Assembly: GCF_020497125.1 (NCBI RefSeq)
Contig: NC_059075.1
Coordinates: forward strand, 27,936,003-28,000,002
Direction of reading: 5' to 3'
DNA length: 64,000 bases
Source of the DNA: Mauremys mutica
Taxonomy: Eukaryota; Chordata; Testudines; Geoemydidae
Shown here: positions 24,116 through 36,236 of the stretch, in pieces
Layout: the number at the start of each line of letters is the position of its first letter
How positions within the stretch are numbered: the stretch's first letter is position 1
Notes under the pieces: generated by a model
The model's database searches: none
What the model saw: the letters and a program-made list of their open reading frames with translations, nothing else
Told to the model about the DNA's origin: nothing
Made by a program: the position numbers and the translations under genes

Positions 24116-24711
24116 GTCTAGTGCAATATCCACTGTAACATGCTGCCCAGCTGAGAATAAATTTTTTTTAAAAAATTGGCAAGATGCTGATTTCAGTTTC
24201 AGGGGTCTGAGAACAGAATTTGGCCCTCCGTTTATAAATCTCAGTTCTGTCCCAATCTAAAATTTTTATAAAGCACCAGTACTATATTAGTTGCAAAATC
24301 TATAAAGACTCCTATCAGTATTCTAAAGAGTTTATGAATATTTATAAATATTTGTGGAGTAGATACACTGTTTCAATCTGTATTGATACACCTATTGTTT
24401 ATTTAAGTAGGCCCTATCTTTTTTTTCACATTGGGATGCATGCTTTTATTGTAGCAAGGCTTAAAAATGATTTGAAATATTTTGTGCCCAATCTTGGCTT
24501 CACTGAAGTGAGTGGGAGTTTAGCCCATAACTTCAAATGCCCTCGTATGCTGTTTCACTGCTGAAGAGTTATTTTCTTTTTTTAAATAGCTAATGTAATT
24601 CTTGCAATTCAGCTTTATTTTGAACCTTTGTAGTTCTGTTGTAACTAAACTGTGAGATCTTGATCTCACAAACTATCTGAACTCTGCACTTATAGTTCAT
24701 GATTTCATCAG

Positions 24712-24713
<2 letters not shown>

Positions 24714-24742
<29 letters not shown>
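24714..24742. repeat. (CT)n microsatellite
   Basis: Uninterrupted CT run of about 14 units. Confidence 0.95.
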
Positions 24743-24745
<3 letters not shown>

Positions 24746-24883
24746 TTTATAATTCACTGTAATGTAATTTACATGTTAAAAATCCCTGTGTAAATTAAAA
24801 TTGCTAGTAGGCCAAGCAATGCTTAATCTGTAATGAAAAGGGTGCTGGGATTGAAGCAATTTTTTTACTTTCATAGATGCAGC

Positions 24884-24976
24884 AAGGCCAGAGGTACTGG
24901 GGCTATGAACTGCCAAGCCCAGAGGTACCAGGGCTATGAACTGCCAAGGCTAGAGATGCCGGGGCTTAGCCCTGGC
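24884..24976. repeat. Three tandem 31-bp units
   Basis: Units start at 24884, 24915 and 24946, each like aaggccagaggtactggggc then tatgaactgcc; the third is the most diverged. Confidence 0.85.
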
Positions 24977-27900
24977 ATAAATTAAGCACTGAGGTCTTGC
25001 CAGTTACTGGAATTGATCTGCTCTCCTTTTACAAAACTTTCTACAGTGTTGTGGTTCCAATAATTACTCTCGATTAATACATTGGTATGAGAGCAGAATT
25101 AGTCCTGATAACTTTACACTTCTATTAAAAATTGATTGGGGTAGATTATAGTGTGCTAACATTCTCGCTTTTTTACTAAAAGATTAAAACTGACACAGCC
25201 ATTGGTGAAAGCTGCTAACCACTGCGACTACTGAAACATGGTATATAAGAAAATAAATGCCAGTTTTAAAAATGGAACTGCCAGCTGGATGTTTAGACAT
25301 GGCCATATGCTGATGGGTTTTTACTTTCCCTTTTTATTAAAAACTCCTATTTTCAATGTTTTAAAATAAGAAGTGATAGTAAAAGGCCATCTCAGGTAAA
25401 TGCTGCTAAAAGCTACAAGAACATTTTCCATTTTAGATAAGAGAACCAGGAGTGGTTTCAGGGCATAGACTCAAAAAAGTGACAATCTGTGGGGGAAAAA
25501 AAAATGTGGAATAAGTACCAGGCTTGTTGACATACAAATCACTGAAGCGTCTCTCTCCTATTTTTTTTTTTTTTTATGATGCAGCTAGGTGCCTTTGATA
25601 TATTTATATCCTTGTGCTATTTGCTCGGTTCATAAATTCTCTGTACCATATTCCTCTAAACACCAAAAAGAAAAGAAAAAATGCACTGAATGTCTGAGGA
25701 CATCATAAAGCGGTGGAATGCTCAACAATTAATTTTCAGCCAAGAGGAGAAGATTATTTTTATCACAATAACAGCAAGAACATTTTGTTACAACGTATGA
25801 ATATTTTAACATCTTCCCAACAGGAAGGTTAGTTTAGGCATATTCAAAAATGGCCATATGAGTGAGTGTGCTCATTTGCCTAGCTTTATTCACTAGAATG
25901 AAGCAACATCTGTTAAAGAAAACAATTCCTGAAAGAATATTTTTGACTGTGATCCAGTGCTCTGTAATAGTCTGAGTAATATATATTATACTGTACACTT
26001 CTTTCCCTACATCAGCTAGAATGATATATATAGAGAAGGACACTTTTGTAGTCAGAGGTTTTATGCACCTTTAGGAAGTCAGTACTATAGCAGTTATTGA
26101 AAACTGTGCTCTTCATTTCTTATGATTTTAACACTCTGTACGACTCCTGGGTAGTAGAGTTCTACGGTTGTTAAGATGTGAGCTGAGTGTACCAGAATCA
26201 GAATGCGTGGGTCCTTTTCCTTACTGTGCCACTGATTCAGGTTCTGATTCAATTGAAATCCATGGGAATCTTTCTTTTGATTTCAGTAGGCTTTGGGTCA
26301 GGCCCTCGATGTCTAATTTTGGGCAAGTCATTTAGAGCCATGTTTTCAAGGGTCCACTAATTTTGGATGCCTCATGTTTTGGGTACTCAACTTAAGACCT
26401 AGGACCTGCTTTTCAGAAGTGTTGCACACCCACAATCCCAGTTGTAGCCAATAGGAGCTTCAAATGCCCAGCACTTCTAAATAATGAGGCCATCTGTGTG
26501 TCTCAAGTCAGACACCTAAAAACAGAGATTTTCAGAATTAGTGGATTGGTTTTTTTAAATGTTGACCTCTCTGTCTCTTTGTTTACCAATATGTATATTG
26601 GGTATAATAATACCTACAATGGTCACCCTTAAAAAATAGTTGCCTTTTTGTAGTTATTACTATTATAGCAGTGTGCATTTCAGATATAGGGAATATATCT
26701 CAAACAGATTGAAATCAGGTTACGCAATTTGGAAAAGTTCTAAGTAACTGCTTGCAGAGTAAAGTACTCAGTGGGAGTGAGAAATCTGGGACTTAATGTT
26801 TGTAAAGTGCATTGGAAACTGTGGATGAAAAGTGCTGTAGAACTGCGAATTAATTTGGTTTTTGTATGGACTAACAATGTTAAGATGCACCTCTTAACCT
26901 GTGAAGGCCTAAATGTGGAACATAGTGTATGACAAAGACCCAAATTGAGAGATTAAAAAAAAAAAAGTTAATGCAGGAAACATAAAGTTTAACGGATTAA
27001 TTCCTATATTGAAAATATCTCTGTATCCTCAATTTCTTAGTTTCAGCTGTAAACATGAAGGAAGAGCACATCTGTATGGAATGTAGGAAACTATGGCATT
27101 AAAAAGAGTGAAGTCTCTCAAAATGAGAGACAAGCAGTGGGAGTTAAGGGAAAGGTACAATTGCATGTTTAATTACTCATTAGCCAGGAATTGACAAAAT
27201 CAAGAACTCTTTGTTCCAAGTAATCCAAAAGACAGAGGGCCTGATTCTCCATTCAGTTACATGTAAAACTGGTGTCCTGTCTTCTGTACTGGGCCATGGA
27301 TTCAATATTTATTCACAAAGAGGAATGTGACCTGCTTAGGCACCAGTTCCACAAGGTACATAAGGATGTGGCTAACTTTAAGCATGAGGATATTCAGCTG
27401 ATGATAGTCCCCAACACCATGTCCTATTTCTTTCCATGTAGACTTTTCATACAAATTTTGACATGGCCCAACCCCACTCACTTGTCTAATGAGACCTGGT
27501 GAGGTCTCACACCTAGGTAGTTTGGCTGTAGTTAAAAGGACAGTTTGAAAGTCACATATTTTTAAACAACAAATGTTGTTACAAAACTCAAAGCACCATA
27601 TTAAAACTGAAAGATTTAGAAAGCTAATTTACTTGTCACTCTTTCTGCTAGTTTTTTATTTATTTTTTGCATTTCTAGTTAGCTTGGACAAAAATGCAGA
27701 CCAGTGAATTTCAATTACATTTAAAGACAACTGCGAGGCTACTTTACTTTCTTGTTCTCAAAAATAACTTTACAGTATTTGTATTTGCAAACACTAAAAA
27801 GGAACTTTTAAAAAATCCTGTCAGTTGGAATTAAGGGAAAGCCCCTAAATTTGGTGCTTTATTTGACCTAACATTGTCCTTTCAAATACCAGTGTGATTA

Positions 27901-28911
27901 TGTGCAATGATGCTCAAAGTTACAACTATTATAGGGCAGATGTTAAGGGCAGATCAGCAGAAGGAATGGGAGGGGAAAAAAGAGCCACAGAATATTATCT
28001 TTCACTTCATTTATAAGTCAAATGGATTTTCAAAATTCACATATTATGGAGGAAAAAATACCAGATAAGGAGGGTGTGGTAAATGATGTCACTGGAATAT
28101 TTAGATAAGTAACAGACATATGATATACGGTTGCTTATCTGTTATTCTATTTTTATCTATCTCCAGGTAAATACTGTGAATGCAGGTTACTATAATGATC
28201 ACTGGAATTGTAGAATGGATTTGACTTCATCATAATTGTTGCATATTTCTGTACAAACAGCTGAGCTACATTGTAGAGCTCAGTTTGAGGATTTAAAGTA
28301 ACAGGCACAACTTTAATCATCCTCTTCCAATGCAGCTCATAACAGCAAAAGCCAGGATTTCTGCAGAATGAGAGCTTATGAGGGTCTGGAAGCAGACGGG
28401 ATTTCTAATTCCACAGTCAGAAATCCTATCAGAGATCCTGCTGAACCTGAAAAGATGTGATCAATAATACTTAATGGGGATTGCGATCTCTGCACACAAT
28501 ACTCTGATGGTAGGACTCAAGATGTAATCATTAAAATAGTATAGTGCTTAGGGAATGCTCCTAGCTGGGCTGAACTAATATTGACATACACAAAAAATAT
28601 TAAGAGCCTGATTCTGGCTTCACAGGGCTTTTACACTGGCATAACTCTGGAGTTCCTCCTGATTTACATTAGTATAGTTCAGAGCATAATAAGACCCAGT
28701 GACTCTATAAGATCTGAAAAATGTTGAATTCATTTCTATACCCTTCATATTGCAGTCTTGCAGATTTATTTATAAAATGCCTGCATAACCTCTCCCCCAC
28801 AAGATTATGATCAAATTGAAATATTTGTATTTCAAGATGGGTATTTTTCTTTTTAAGGTGGCTTGTTTGTGGATAACCTGGATCTCAGATCTGGTCAGCT
28901 GCTAAAAAAAA
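24977..28911. other. Intronic DNA, few repeats recognised
   Basis: Contains a worn MIR-like tail at 26795-26860 (gtaaagtgcattggaaactg) and a gggc-family MITE at 28603-28695 (agcctgattctggcttc...aataagaccca). No exon recognised. The GATA/KLF cluster is listed separately. Confidence 0.45.
28061..28160 (+). promoter_or_regulatory. GATA/KLF motif cluster (candidate enhancer)
   Basis: Within 100 bp there are four WGATAR sites (AGATAA at 28063 and 28103, TTATCT at 28135 and 28153), a CACCC-type KLF site (AGGGTGTGG, 28071-28079) and a CRE-like TGATGTCA (28084-28091). The stretch is not part of a repeat I recognise. Function is inferred from motif density only. Confidence 0.3.
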
Positions 28912-29683
28912 ATACTGTATATACTCGATCATAAGCCAGTTTGTTTATAAGCCGGCCCCCATCCCACCAAGATGGATAAGTAAAAATGGCAAATTTTTAT
29001 GACTCATTCATAAGCCGACCCTATAATTCAGAGGTCAGCAAACTTTGGCTCCCGGGCCATCAGGATAAGCCACTGGCAGGCCGAGATGGTTTGTTTACCT
29101 CGAGCGTCCGCAGGCATGGAGGTAAACCTAAGTAAACAAAATGTCCCAGCCTGCCAGAGGCTTACCCTGATGGGCCGGGACAACAACTGAAGGGGAAATT
29201 TTGAGGGGGAGAAGCTGGGGGTCAGAGGAATAACCCCTGTGACCGCTCCCCACATGACTCCACCCCTAACCTGGGACCTCCCCACATGGCTCCTGCCCAT
29301 GTAACCCCTTCCCGCCCCACCCCTAGCCTAGGACCCCCCCACTTTCTCCATCCCATCCCTTCCCACCTTACTTTGGGTGGGCCGGGATGGATGTCTCTGG
29401 CCCGGCCAGAGCGGCGTGGCCACAGCCTGCCGGCCCCGGAGCTGCAGCTGCTTTGGCGGCTGCGGGGAGAGCAGCATGGCCAGAAGAGGAGAGACTCTGG
29501 CCCTGCCTCTTCCTTTCTGGCTCTGCTGGCTGTGCTGCCTCTCCTTACCCCCTCCGTTGGGGGCAGGGAGGCTGTGTCCCAACTCTCCCCCCCTCTCTAT
29601 ACCCGTTCATAAGCCCACTCCCTTCTCTGATGCTTCCCTTTTTTACTAAAAAAATTTGGCTTATGAACGAGTATATACGGTAT
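28912..29683. mobile_element. DNA transposon with 26-bp TIR, superfamily unknown
   Basis: Left end 28912-28937 (atactgtatatactcg...cataagcc) and right end 29658-29683 are inverted copies with 24 of 26 matches. The interior is GC-rich from about 29200 and has no transposase. A truncated family-B hAT piece (cagaggtcagcaaactttgg, 29033-29175) sits inside. A target duplication is not clear (TA at most). Confidence 0.75.
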
Positions 29684-29859
29684 ATTGTTGTCCCAATTTT
29701 TTATCTTGACATAATCAACCGTGTGAGTGGAGGAGGAACTTTGCAAACTAGCAGGTTGGGTAGGCAAATCCTTCGCTTCTGCTCTTCAGTATCATTTACA
29801 AAGAAAGTAAGGTGGAACACCTGTTTTACATGGAGCCTCTGGTGAATTTCCTGGTTAGT

Positions 29860-30005
29860 CAGGCCCCAGTCCTGCAGTTTGATCCAGGTGTGTGGACTCT
29901 GGTACATGTGGCAAGCCTCACTGATTTCAATGGGACTCCACACATATCAGCCCTTTCTGAGTTCTGTTAAAGTCAGTGGAGTTCTTCACAGTCATAGGGC
30001 CCTGC
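29860..30005. repeat. Worn MITE of the gggcctgat family
   Basis: ggccccagtcctgcagtttg with ttcaatgggactccacaca and a right end gtcatagggccctg. Ends approximate. Confidence 0.35.
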
Positions 30006-30119
30006 TGAGGTAGATTGTAGCATTGAGGCCTCAATCTGCACAGTGATTTTAAATACAAGATCAATACATTGTCTGGTGGGCAGTTAGGAGTCTATCTCTG
30101 CTGCAGCATTCAGCCCCAG

Positions 30120-30870
30120 GTTATTATATTTCCCTTGTCCGTACCAGGCCTGTGGTTGTGCCAGGCAGTAAAATTCTTCAGCTTTTGACACTTTGGATAC
30201 TGTGGGCCTGGTTCAATGTCCTTGTTGCAGTTGCAGGCTAGCTGCACTTCTTTCTCTTCCTGGTCTGTCTGAGTGCACCCCCTCTGGGGTCAGGCCTTGT
30301 GCCTTTACTATCCTGTGGTAGAATTCCATAGTTCTCTCACTCTTAGACCAGGCTCTGGGTCACGGTACCCTTTGTATTGACAATGCTTACTGAGTTCTAG
30401 CACCTGTGGTTCTTCCTTGCAGGAGTCTGTAACTAGCGGTGAATATAGTGATCAGACAGCCTTCTTAAACCAAAGTATTGTTTATCTTGTAGTTGGAACA
30501 AAGTATCTGAAAACAACCAACGGTTGACATGGGTGTCTGTCTTACCCAAAGGCTTACCCATCCTCTCCTGCTGGTAACCTAGCTTCTTCAGACACCACCA
30601 GCAGGGTGTTGAGTGTCTCCAGCTGGTTCTCCTGAATAACTCCCCCACCCTCTTGAGAAAATGTTATTTTTTCAAAAAAATCTGTCACAGTTATTTTGTT
30701 ATTCAGTCTGCATGGGCCTTTTCCTATCCTGGTGCTGTCTCTTAACAACCCTCTACTGTTGCTGAGTGATGGCTTAGTTTGAACCATTCCTTTTCCTTCA
30801 TGCCTGTTTTTCCCCCTATGGTCCTGTATTAGGAAAAACCATATATTCATTCAGTAAACATCCCAATGGC
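30120..30870 (-). mobile_element. LTR-like sequence
   Basis: In complement it contains stretches such as ctagaactcagtaagc and aggcacaaggcctgacccc that I associate with turtle LTRs. No TSD, TATA or clear ends were identified. Confidence 0.35.
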
Positions 30871-31135
30871 CAGGTCAACATACAGGATTCATCAATTACT
30901 ACGGAGCAGCTCCAATTCAGTCACAGCAGCTACTTCCATTGATTTCAAGGGGCTTTTGATTAAGCTTTGTGTGTGCAACCAAAGTGTAGCTACTGCTCTT
31001 ATGCATGGATTCTATTCATTTTGTGCACTGAAGGGTACATATAACCCTATGCCATTTCCATCTTGGTCATTGTAAAGAAACTCCTTGTTGATATCAGTGG
31101 GTGTTCTGCAGATGAAGTGAAGGTAGAATATGTTT

Positions 31136-31232
31136 AGGGCCCAATTCTTCTCTCACACTGGTGTAAAGATGGAGTAATTCCACTATCAGTTGGGTTACAC
31201 CAGTGGAAAATCAGTGTGAGTGAGAGGAGAGG
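31136..31232. mobile_element. Short MITE (gggc family)
   Basis: gggcccaattcttctctcac then actggtgtaaagatgg, and inverted ttacaccagtgg with gtgagtgagagg at the right. Confidence 0.55.
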
Positions 31233-31859
31233 TCCCCAATGTTCAGAGTCCTTTAAAAATTAAAGTATCCATTGGTGCGTGGTTAATTCTGTTAAAAAAC
31301 TGATTCCCTGTTAGAATGGTCCTTAATACACAGCGCTTTCTAGCTTTTATTGGCATTCGTTATAAATTCTTTCTTATTGACATGAACTGTGGTTATAATA
31401 TTTTATTTATAAACGTTATATATTTATTAATTTATAAAGTCCCCACTTCAGAAATAGTATCTGGGACTCTGCATATAAGGAACAAAAATTAAATCTATTT
31501 GGGCTGAGTGCCCAGAGACAGTAGCAAGACAAACAAAGTGGGCAAACAGGAAAAAATGTTCTTAAAGGGAAGAACCACTACAAAGAGGAGGGACACCAAA
31601 ATGCCCTAACCTATACGGACTCCAACAGAGAGGCCTCCTCAGTCACAGGCTTGAAGACAGTTCAACACCTTCACTTCCATAGATGGGGGTCTCTGAACCG
31701 AAAAGACCCTGCCCACTTCAGCTAGAACTCTGGGACAGTGAGGATGGATAACCCACTGACCTGTGGTGGTTTTTAGGGAGAAAAGGAGATTTTGGAAGTT
31801 AATACTTAAGTACCTCTGGCTTAGGCTATTAAAATAATATCCAAAATATCTCTGGTTTT

Positions 31860-32100
31860 CTGAGATGGTGCAGAGTGTAGTGGATTAAGCACAAGCCAGG
31901 GAGTCAGGAGAGCTTCTTGGGGCCTTGTCCAGGTTCTGCTGTGACTTGCTTTGTGGCCTTGGGTACCTGTCTGGCTCAGTTTCCCCATCTGCGATATGAT
32001 TATTATAATTTCCTGCCTCATAGAGGTTTTGTAAGGATTAGTTAGTTAATATTTGTAAACGTGTTGAAGATGTAGGGCACTGCACTAAGTGTTATTCCTA
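31860..32100 (+). mobile_element. Near full-length MIR SINE
   Basis: tRNA-derived half gtagtggattaagcacaagc, then tgacttgctttgtggccttg, ctcagtttccccatctgc, and tail tgcctcatagaggttttgt follow MIR order on the + strand. Confidence 0.8.
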
Positions 32101-32185
32101 GGAGAATTTGGTGAGTGGTGCAAAGTGTAAACTCTGATTTTCTAGTAGAACATTATCTGCTAACTGAAGTATAACTCCTGGAGAC

Positions 32186-32392
32186 TTAAAATTCCACCTG
32201 TCCAGCAGGGCATTTCCTGCCCTTAAGGTTCCACCTGTTTGGCCAGGGATTTACCGGGCTTGCTTCTACTGTAAATCCTGAGACGCTTCAGTGGAGTAAG
32301 TTGGAGTTGACACCAGTGTAACTAGGAGCAGAATCTGGCCTCTGCCCTTAAAATGCCATCTGTCAGAAGGGGATTTCCTGTCCTTGATGGTG
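32186..32392. repeat. Degenerate repeat units split by a MITE fragment
   Basis: ttaaaattccacctgtccag (32188), cttaaggttccacctgtttgg (32222) and ttaaaatgccatctgtcag (32349) are versions of one unit, each followed by gg-g-atttcctg or similar. A gggc-family fragment (about 32254-32340) separates the last. Confidence 0.5.
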
Positions 32393-33086
32393 AATTACAT
32401 TGAATAATATTCAGTTCTTGTTTTTTTCTTTTATAAAAGACCCTTCCTTATGGCAGGACAAGGCATCATTTTGAAACACTGGGACTCTTGCATGAGCTCT
32501 TCCTTTTTCCTAAGTTTTTGAAACACATTTGTTTAGAAGGACGTAAAGTTGGAAGGTTAAAAAGAGAGTTTTTGTTCTGTTCCCTTCTAGGAGTTGATAC
32601 AGTTTTTGACCTTGGCTGAGACAGGATTGAGTATGAATTTTTGCTGGGTAGGCTGAATTTCTTCTTCCTATGACAGTGCTTTGAAGTGTTTAATTCTGGC
32701 CTTTCAAAACTTGCAAATACTATGGATTTATCAGAAGGATCAAAAGGAAGGGGAGATCTAATTGTCTTCAAAAAATGTGTATCAAAAGGAGGCGCTGTGT
32801 TTTGGTTGCTAATACAACTAGGCAGCAGTGTTAAATGTCTACTGTGTAATGCTTCACTTGATGGTAGAAATGTCACTTATCATAAATATATTGTACTTTC
32901 AGAATCTCAAGGTTGCATCAGTTCCATTACTGCAAGTCAGGAAATAAACATGCCCCAGGGATGATATCCAGTATCTAAAAAGAAAGGATAGCAGTGCATA
33001 CATCCTCTATACTCCACAACATGACCAGGAGGGACCAGCTCTTGAGACCTGCAAAGTCAGTGTCCGTGTGTCTCCTGACTTTTGAG

Positions 33087-33249
33087 CTGGGCCGCCCAGA
33101 GGATTCAGGGGGCTTGGGGCAAAGCAATTTCAGGGGCCCCTTCTATAACAAAAAGTTGCAATACTACAGAATGCAATATTCTCGTGGGGGCCCCTGCGGG
33201 GCCTGGGGCAAATTGCCCCACTTGCCCCCCCCCCCTCTGGGTGGTGATG
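33087..33249. mobile_element. hAT-type MITE, 163 bp, with exact 8-bp TSD
   Basis: cttttgag lies at 33079-33086 and 33250-33257. Sibling of 18232-18388 (shared gaggattcaggg, ggcctggggcaaattgcccc). Confidence 0.88.
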
Positions 33250-33257
33250 CTTTTGAG

Positions 33258-34150
33258 TCCCTTGCATATGTGGTGGCATTAGGGTGGTGTCCTTTGGGAA
33301 AACCACATGGAAAAACAAGGGACAATGATTTATTTTAAGGGATATTTTAGGGAAATATCATTTTCCCTTAACATACCATGTATTTTTCTCTCAAGTGTAC
33401 ATTTCTACTGCACTCAGGTATACAATGCAATTATGATAAACTTCAGTTTAATGTTTAAAATGATACTTATTAGTTTTAATACATTTCATTCCATCTTTGT
33501 TTTTTAAAATCAATTAATAAAATTCTTTACATGTGCAATTGAAATTGACTTTAATTTGAAGCTAAGCCTTAACAGAATCAATAATTAGCTGGGTTCTGCA
33601 ATCAAGGTCTGTTTACACAAGGAAAATAAATTTTGTGACCATAACTCCTACAGTGGCCAACCCTCACTTATTTTGGGGGGTGTCTTGACTCACTTATTGC
33701 ATTGATTTGTTGCATAAGTGAGGGAAGGTTGAATCTAACCTGTGCAGAGCAGTACTAAGCAATGTAAATGTTGATGAAAACTTATTTTCAGTGTAGAATT
33801 CAGCCTAAAGAAACCTAGTGTTTTGACAAAAACTAACCACAAAACTAAAAAAGTTAAGAGTTCTCCTGTGCACTGAATTGCGCACCTGAAATAAAAATAA
33901 TGGATGTGATTGCTTGTTTGAGACTTTGCTTGTTAAAACATCATGTTAAATATTCAGAAGTTTCTCCACCCCAGGCCTCTGTTTTTGCAGTTGTAACACA
34001 GGTAAGGAAATGTGACGAGGAATTTAGAAAACTTCTGGAAAGGGAAAGGTTCACTAATGGCTAAGTAAACAGCAAATGTTTGCCACATATGGGCACTAAT
34101 ATATTGTATTGCAAAGAAGGGTCAGTGAGTTCCGTATACAGGGGATGGAG
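33258..34150. other. Intronic DNA, no feature recognised
   Basis: AT-rich; no exon-like frame or repeat boundary seen. Confidence 0.45.
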
Positions 34151-34276
34151 TTTCAGAGTAGCAGCCGTGTTAGTCTGTATCCGCAAAAAGAACAGGAGTA
34201 CTTACGGCACCTTAGAGACTAACAAATTTATTTGAGCATTACGTTTTCATGGGCTACAGCCCACTTCATCAGAAGG
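34151..34276 (-). mobile_element. Retroelement fragment of the cagactaacacgg family
   Basis: tttcagagtagcagccgtgt, tagtctgtatccgcaaaaag, ggcaccttagagactaacaa and gctacagcccacttcatc match, in complement, the sequences at 36237 and 39290-39434. Confidence 0.75.
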
Positions 34277-34689
34277 AGTGGGGCTTTGAAACATGGTAGC
34301 CAACTTCTCACAATTTCTTAAAACTTGTGGAATTTATTATGTTCATTCCTCCCTCAAATGCAGAAATGGAAGTAATATTATCATCCTGGTTCATTCAAAG
34401 ACTTTGCTTCAGCAGCTCAGGCCGCATCAGCTGCTATGCTTTGGGACCTGTGAAGTCCTTGACTGTCCTCTGATTTTTTTTGGTGAGCCCAAAGAATCAT
34501 CTTGCTGGCTGTCCTACAGCTGGCTGTTGAGTGGGTTGTTTTCCATGCATATTCAATCCTTGGTCTTTATGCTGAAAATGCCAATTAGTGCCTATTGCAG
34601 AGGTCATTATTGTGGTGTAGGCACCTGTTTACAAGGAACTGGGCTGGGACCATTACGTCTTATCAGTCTGGCCACCAGGCAGCCTGGAG

Positions 34690-34868
34690 AGATGGGTGCT
34701 CAGTCTGATCCCGGAACACCCTCCTGCACCCCCAACCCCACTCCAGAGCCCGCACCCCCAGCAAGAGCCCTCACCCTCTCCCACACCCCTCTCATGAGCA
34801 TTCATGGCCCGCCATACAATTTCCATACCCGGATGTGGCCCTCGGGCCAAAAAGTTTGCCCACCCCTG
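34690..34868 (+). mobile_element. Right half of a hAT MITE
   Basis: Ends tgtggccctcgggccaaaaa then gtttgcccacccctg, a typical hAT end in this genome; left end not found. Confidence 0.55.
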
Positions 34869-34896
34869 GTTTAAAGGTTAGAAGATGTTAACTGAG

Positions 34897-36010
34897 TGTC
34901 ACAGAGCCACAAAGTCTGGTCTATGCCCCAGCCTATAACCAGTCCATTGGGACTGACCCTTTTCTTGTGCTGGGCCCCAAGGACCCACACAGTTCTACAG
35001 GGGCAGGCCCGTGGCCTCCAAGTGTTTGTCTACACAGCAATTAAACACCCATGGCTGGCCCAGGTCAGCTGACTCAGGTTTGCGGGGCTTGGGCTGCAGG
35101 GCTGTAAATTGCTGTGTAGACATTCAGGCTAGTTCTGGAGCCCGGGCTATGGGACCCTGTGAGGCAGGAGGGTCCCAGAGCCCAGGCTCCTGCCTGAGCC
35201 TGAATGTCTCCACAGCAGTTTTTAGCCCCACAGCCCAAGCCTCATGAGCCTGCGTCAGCTGACCTGGGCCAGCCATGTGTTGTTTATTCTGCTGTAGATG
35301 TACCCCAAGACTCCGAGACCAGCAATCCCTGTCTCTCTTTGTGGCTGTCTGCAGCAAACCCAGCCAAGCGAGACTCCCGTGGGAGGCTTGTACTGTACTC
35401 CTTCAGGGCACAATGCTCCCAGTGAGTATTTGCAGTGACACAGGCAGCCCTTTTCCAAGCGAGTTAACAATTTATTAGTCACTTGGGATTCAGAACCTGA
35501 AAATGCTTCAGTTAGCAGTGAGAGGCAAAGGTTATGCCATAGTCCATCCTGGCCAAGCCAGAGCAATCAGCCAGCCAAGCTGGTATGGACCCCATTCCTG
35601 TCTCTTTCTCCCTGTCTGTCTGTCTGTCCTTAGTCCCAGTGAGAGCCCTCAGTCCCTCCAAGGACAGCTCTTATTCTTATACCTGCCACTGGACTCCTTT
35701 CCCACCCCCACTTTGTTCTCCAGCTCAGTTCACATATTCTGCCAGATGAGGTTTCCTGCTGTTAGGTGTTGATTGTTCAGTGGGGAAAGAGGAGTTGTCA
35801 TTGTTGTTCTGGATTTTGGTGGGTTTCAACCAGTTCTTTAACAACCCAGTCATTCCACCCAGACAGTCAGGTGACAGGTAGACCTCATGTCTCCTGGGCA
35901 GTTGCAGGGGCAGTGTTAACCCTTTTGCATACACTGGGTAGCAATGCAAAATACAGAAGGAAACTTAGGCACACATAGGGTTCATAAAAATATTACAGAA
36001 AATTGTCACA
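34897..36010 (-). mobile_element. LTR on the minus strand with a nested MITE
   Basis: Starts tgtcacagagccac and ends aaaattgtcaca (TG...CA). In complement it carries a TATA-like box near 35678 (ggtataagaataagagc), consistent with minus orientation. A palindromic MITE (35021-35306) interrupts it. A TSD was not found. A TGTC microsatellite lies at 35613-35628. Confidence 0.55.
35021..35306. mobile_element. Palindromic MITE nested in the LTR
   Basis: The left arm (gctggcccaggtcagctgac ... ggcttgggctg) is inverted in the right arm (cagcccaagcc ... gtcagctgacctgggccagc); arms are about 130 bp. Ends are tgtctacacagcaa and tgctgtagatgta. A relative is nested in CR1 at 62576-62853. Confidence 0.8.
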
Positions 36011-36236
36011 TTGACAATTCTAACAGTGCTTTTAATATGTACTAGTTAGCTGAGTTCTGGAGATCTAAGGCACTTATCAGGGTGTATTGAGAAATCACCA
36101 GTTTTAATAATGATTTAAATCAGCAAGCAGGAAATCTTGATTTAAATAATCAATGTTAAATTTGTTTTGCATTTGTACTTCTTAATTATTTTCCTGAAGA
36201 AAGGTTGATTCTTATTGATCAGTAACTATTAAAACA

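Noticed and set aside
23706..24260. 184-codon and 136-codon ORFs on opposite strands with nearly the same sequence
   Set aside because: Consequence of the palindromic MITE; not a gene.
32466..32876. 136-codon minus-strand ORF
   Set aside because: No recognisable domain, low-complexity Ser/Lys/Pro content, stands alone in intronic DNA.
34293..34874. 193-codon + strand ORF
   Set aside because: Half of it lies in a hAT MITE end; no domain recognised and no splice or promoter context.
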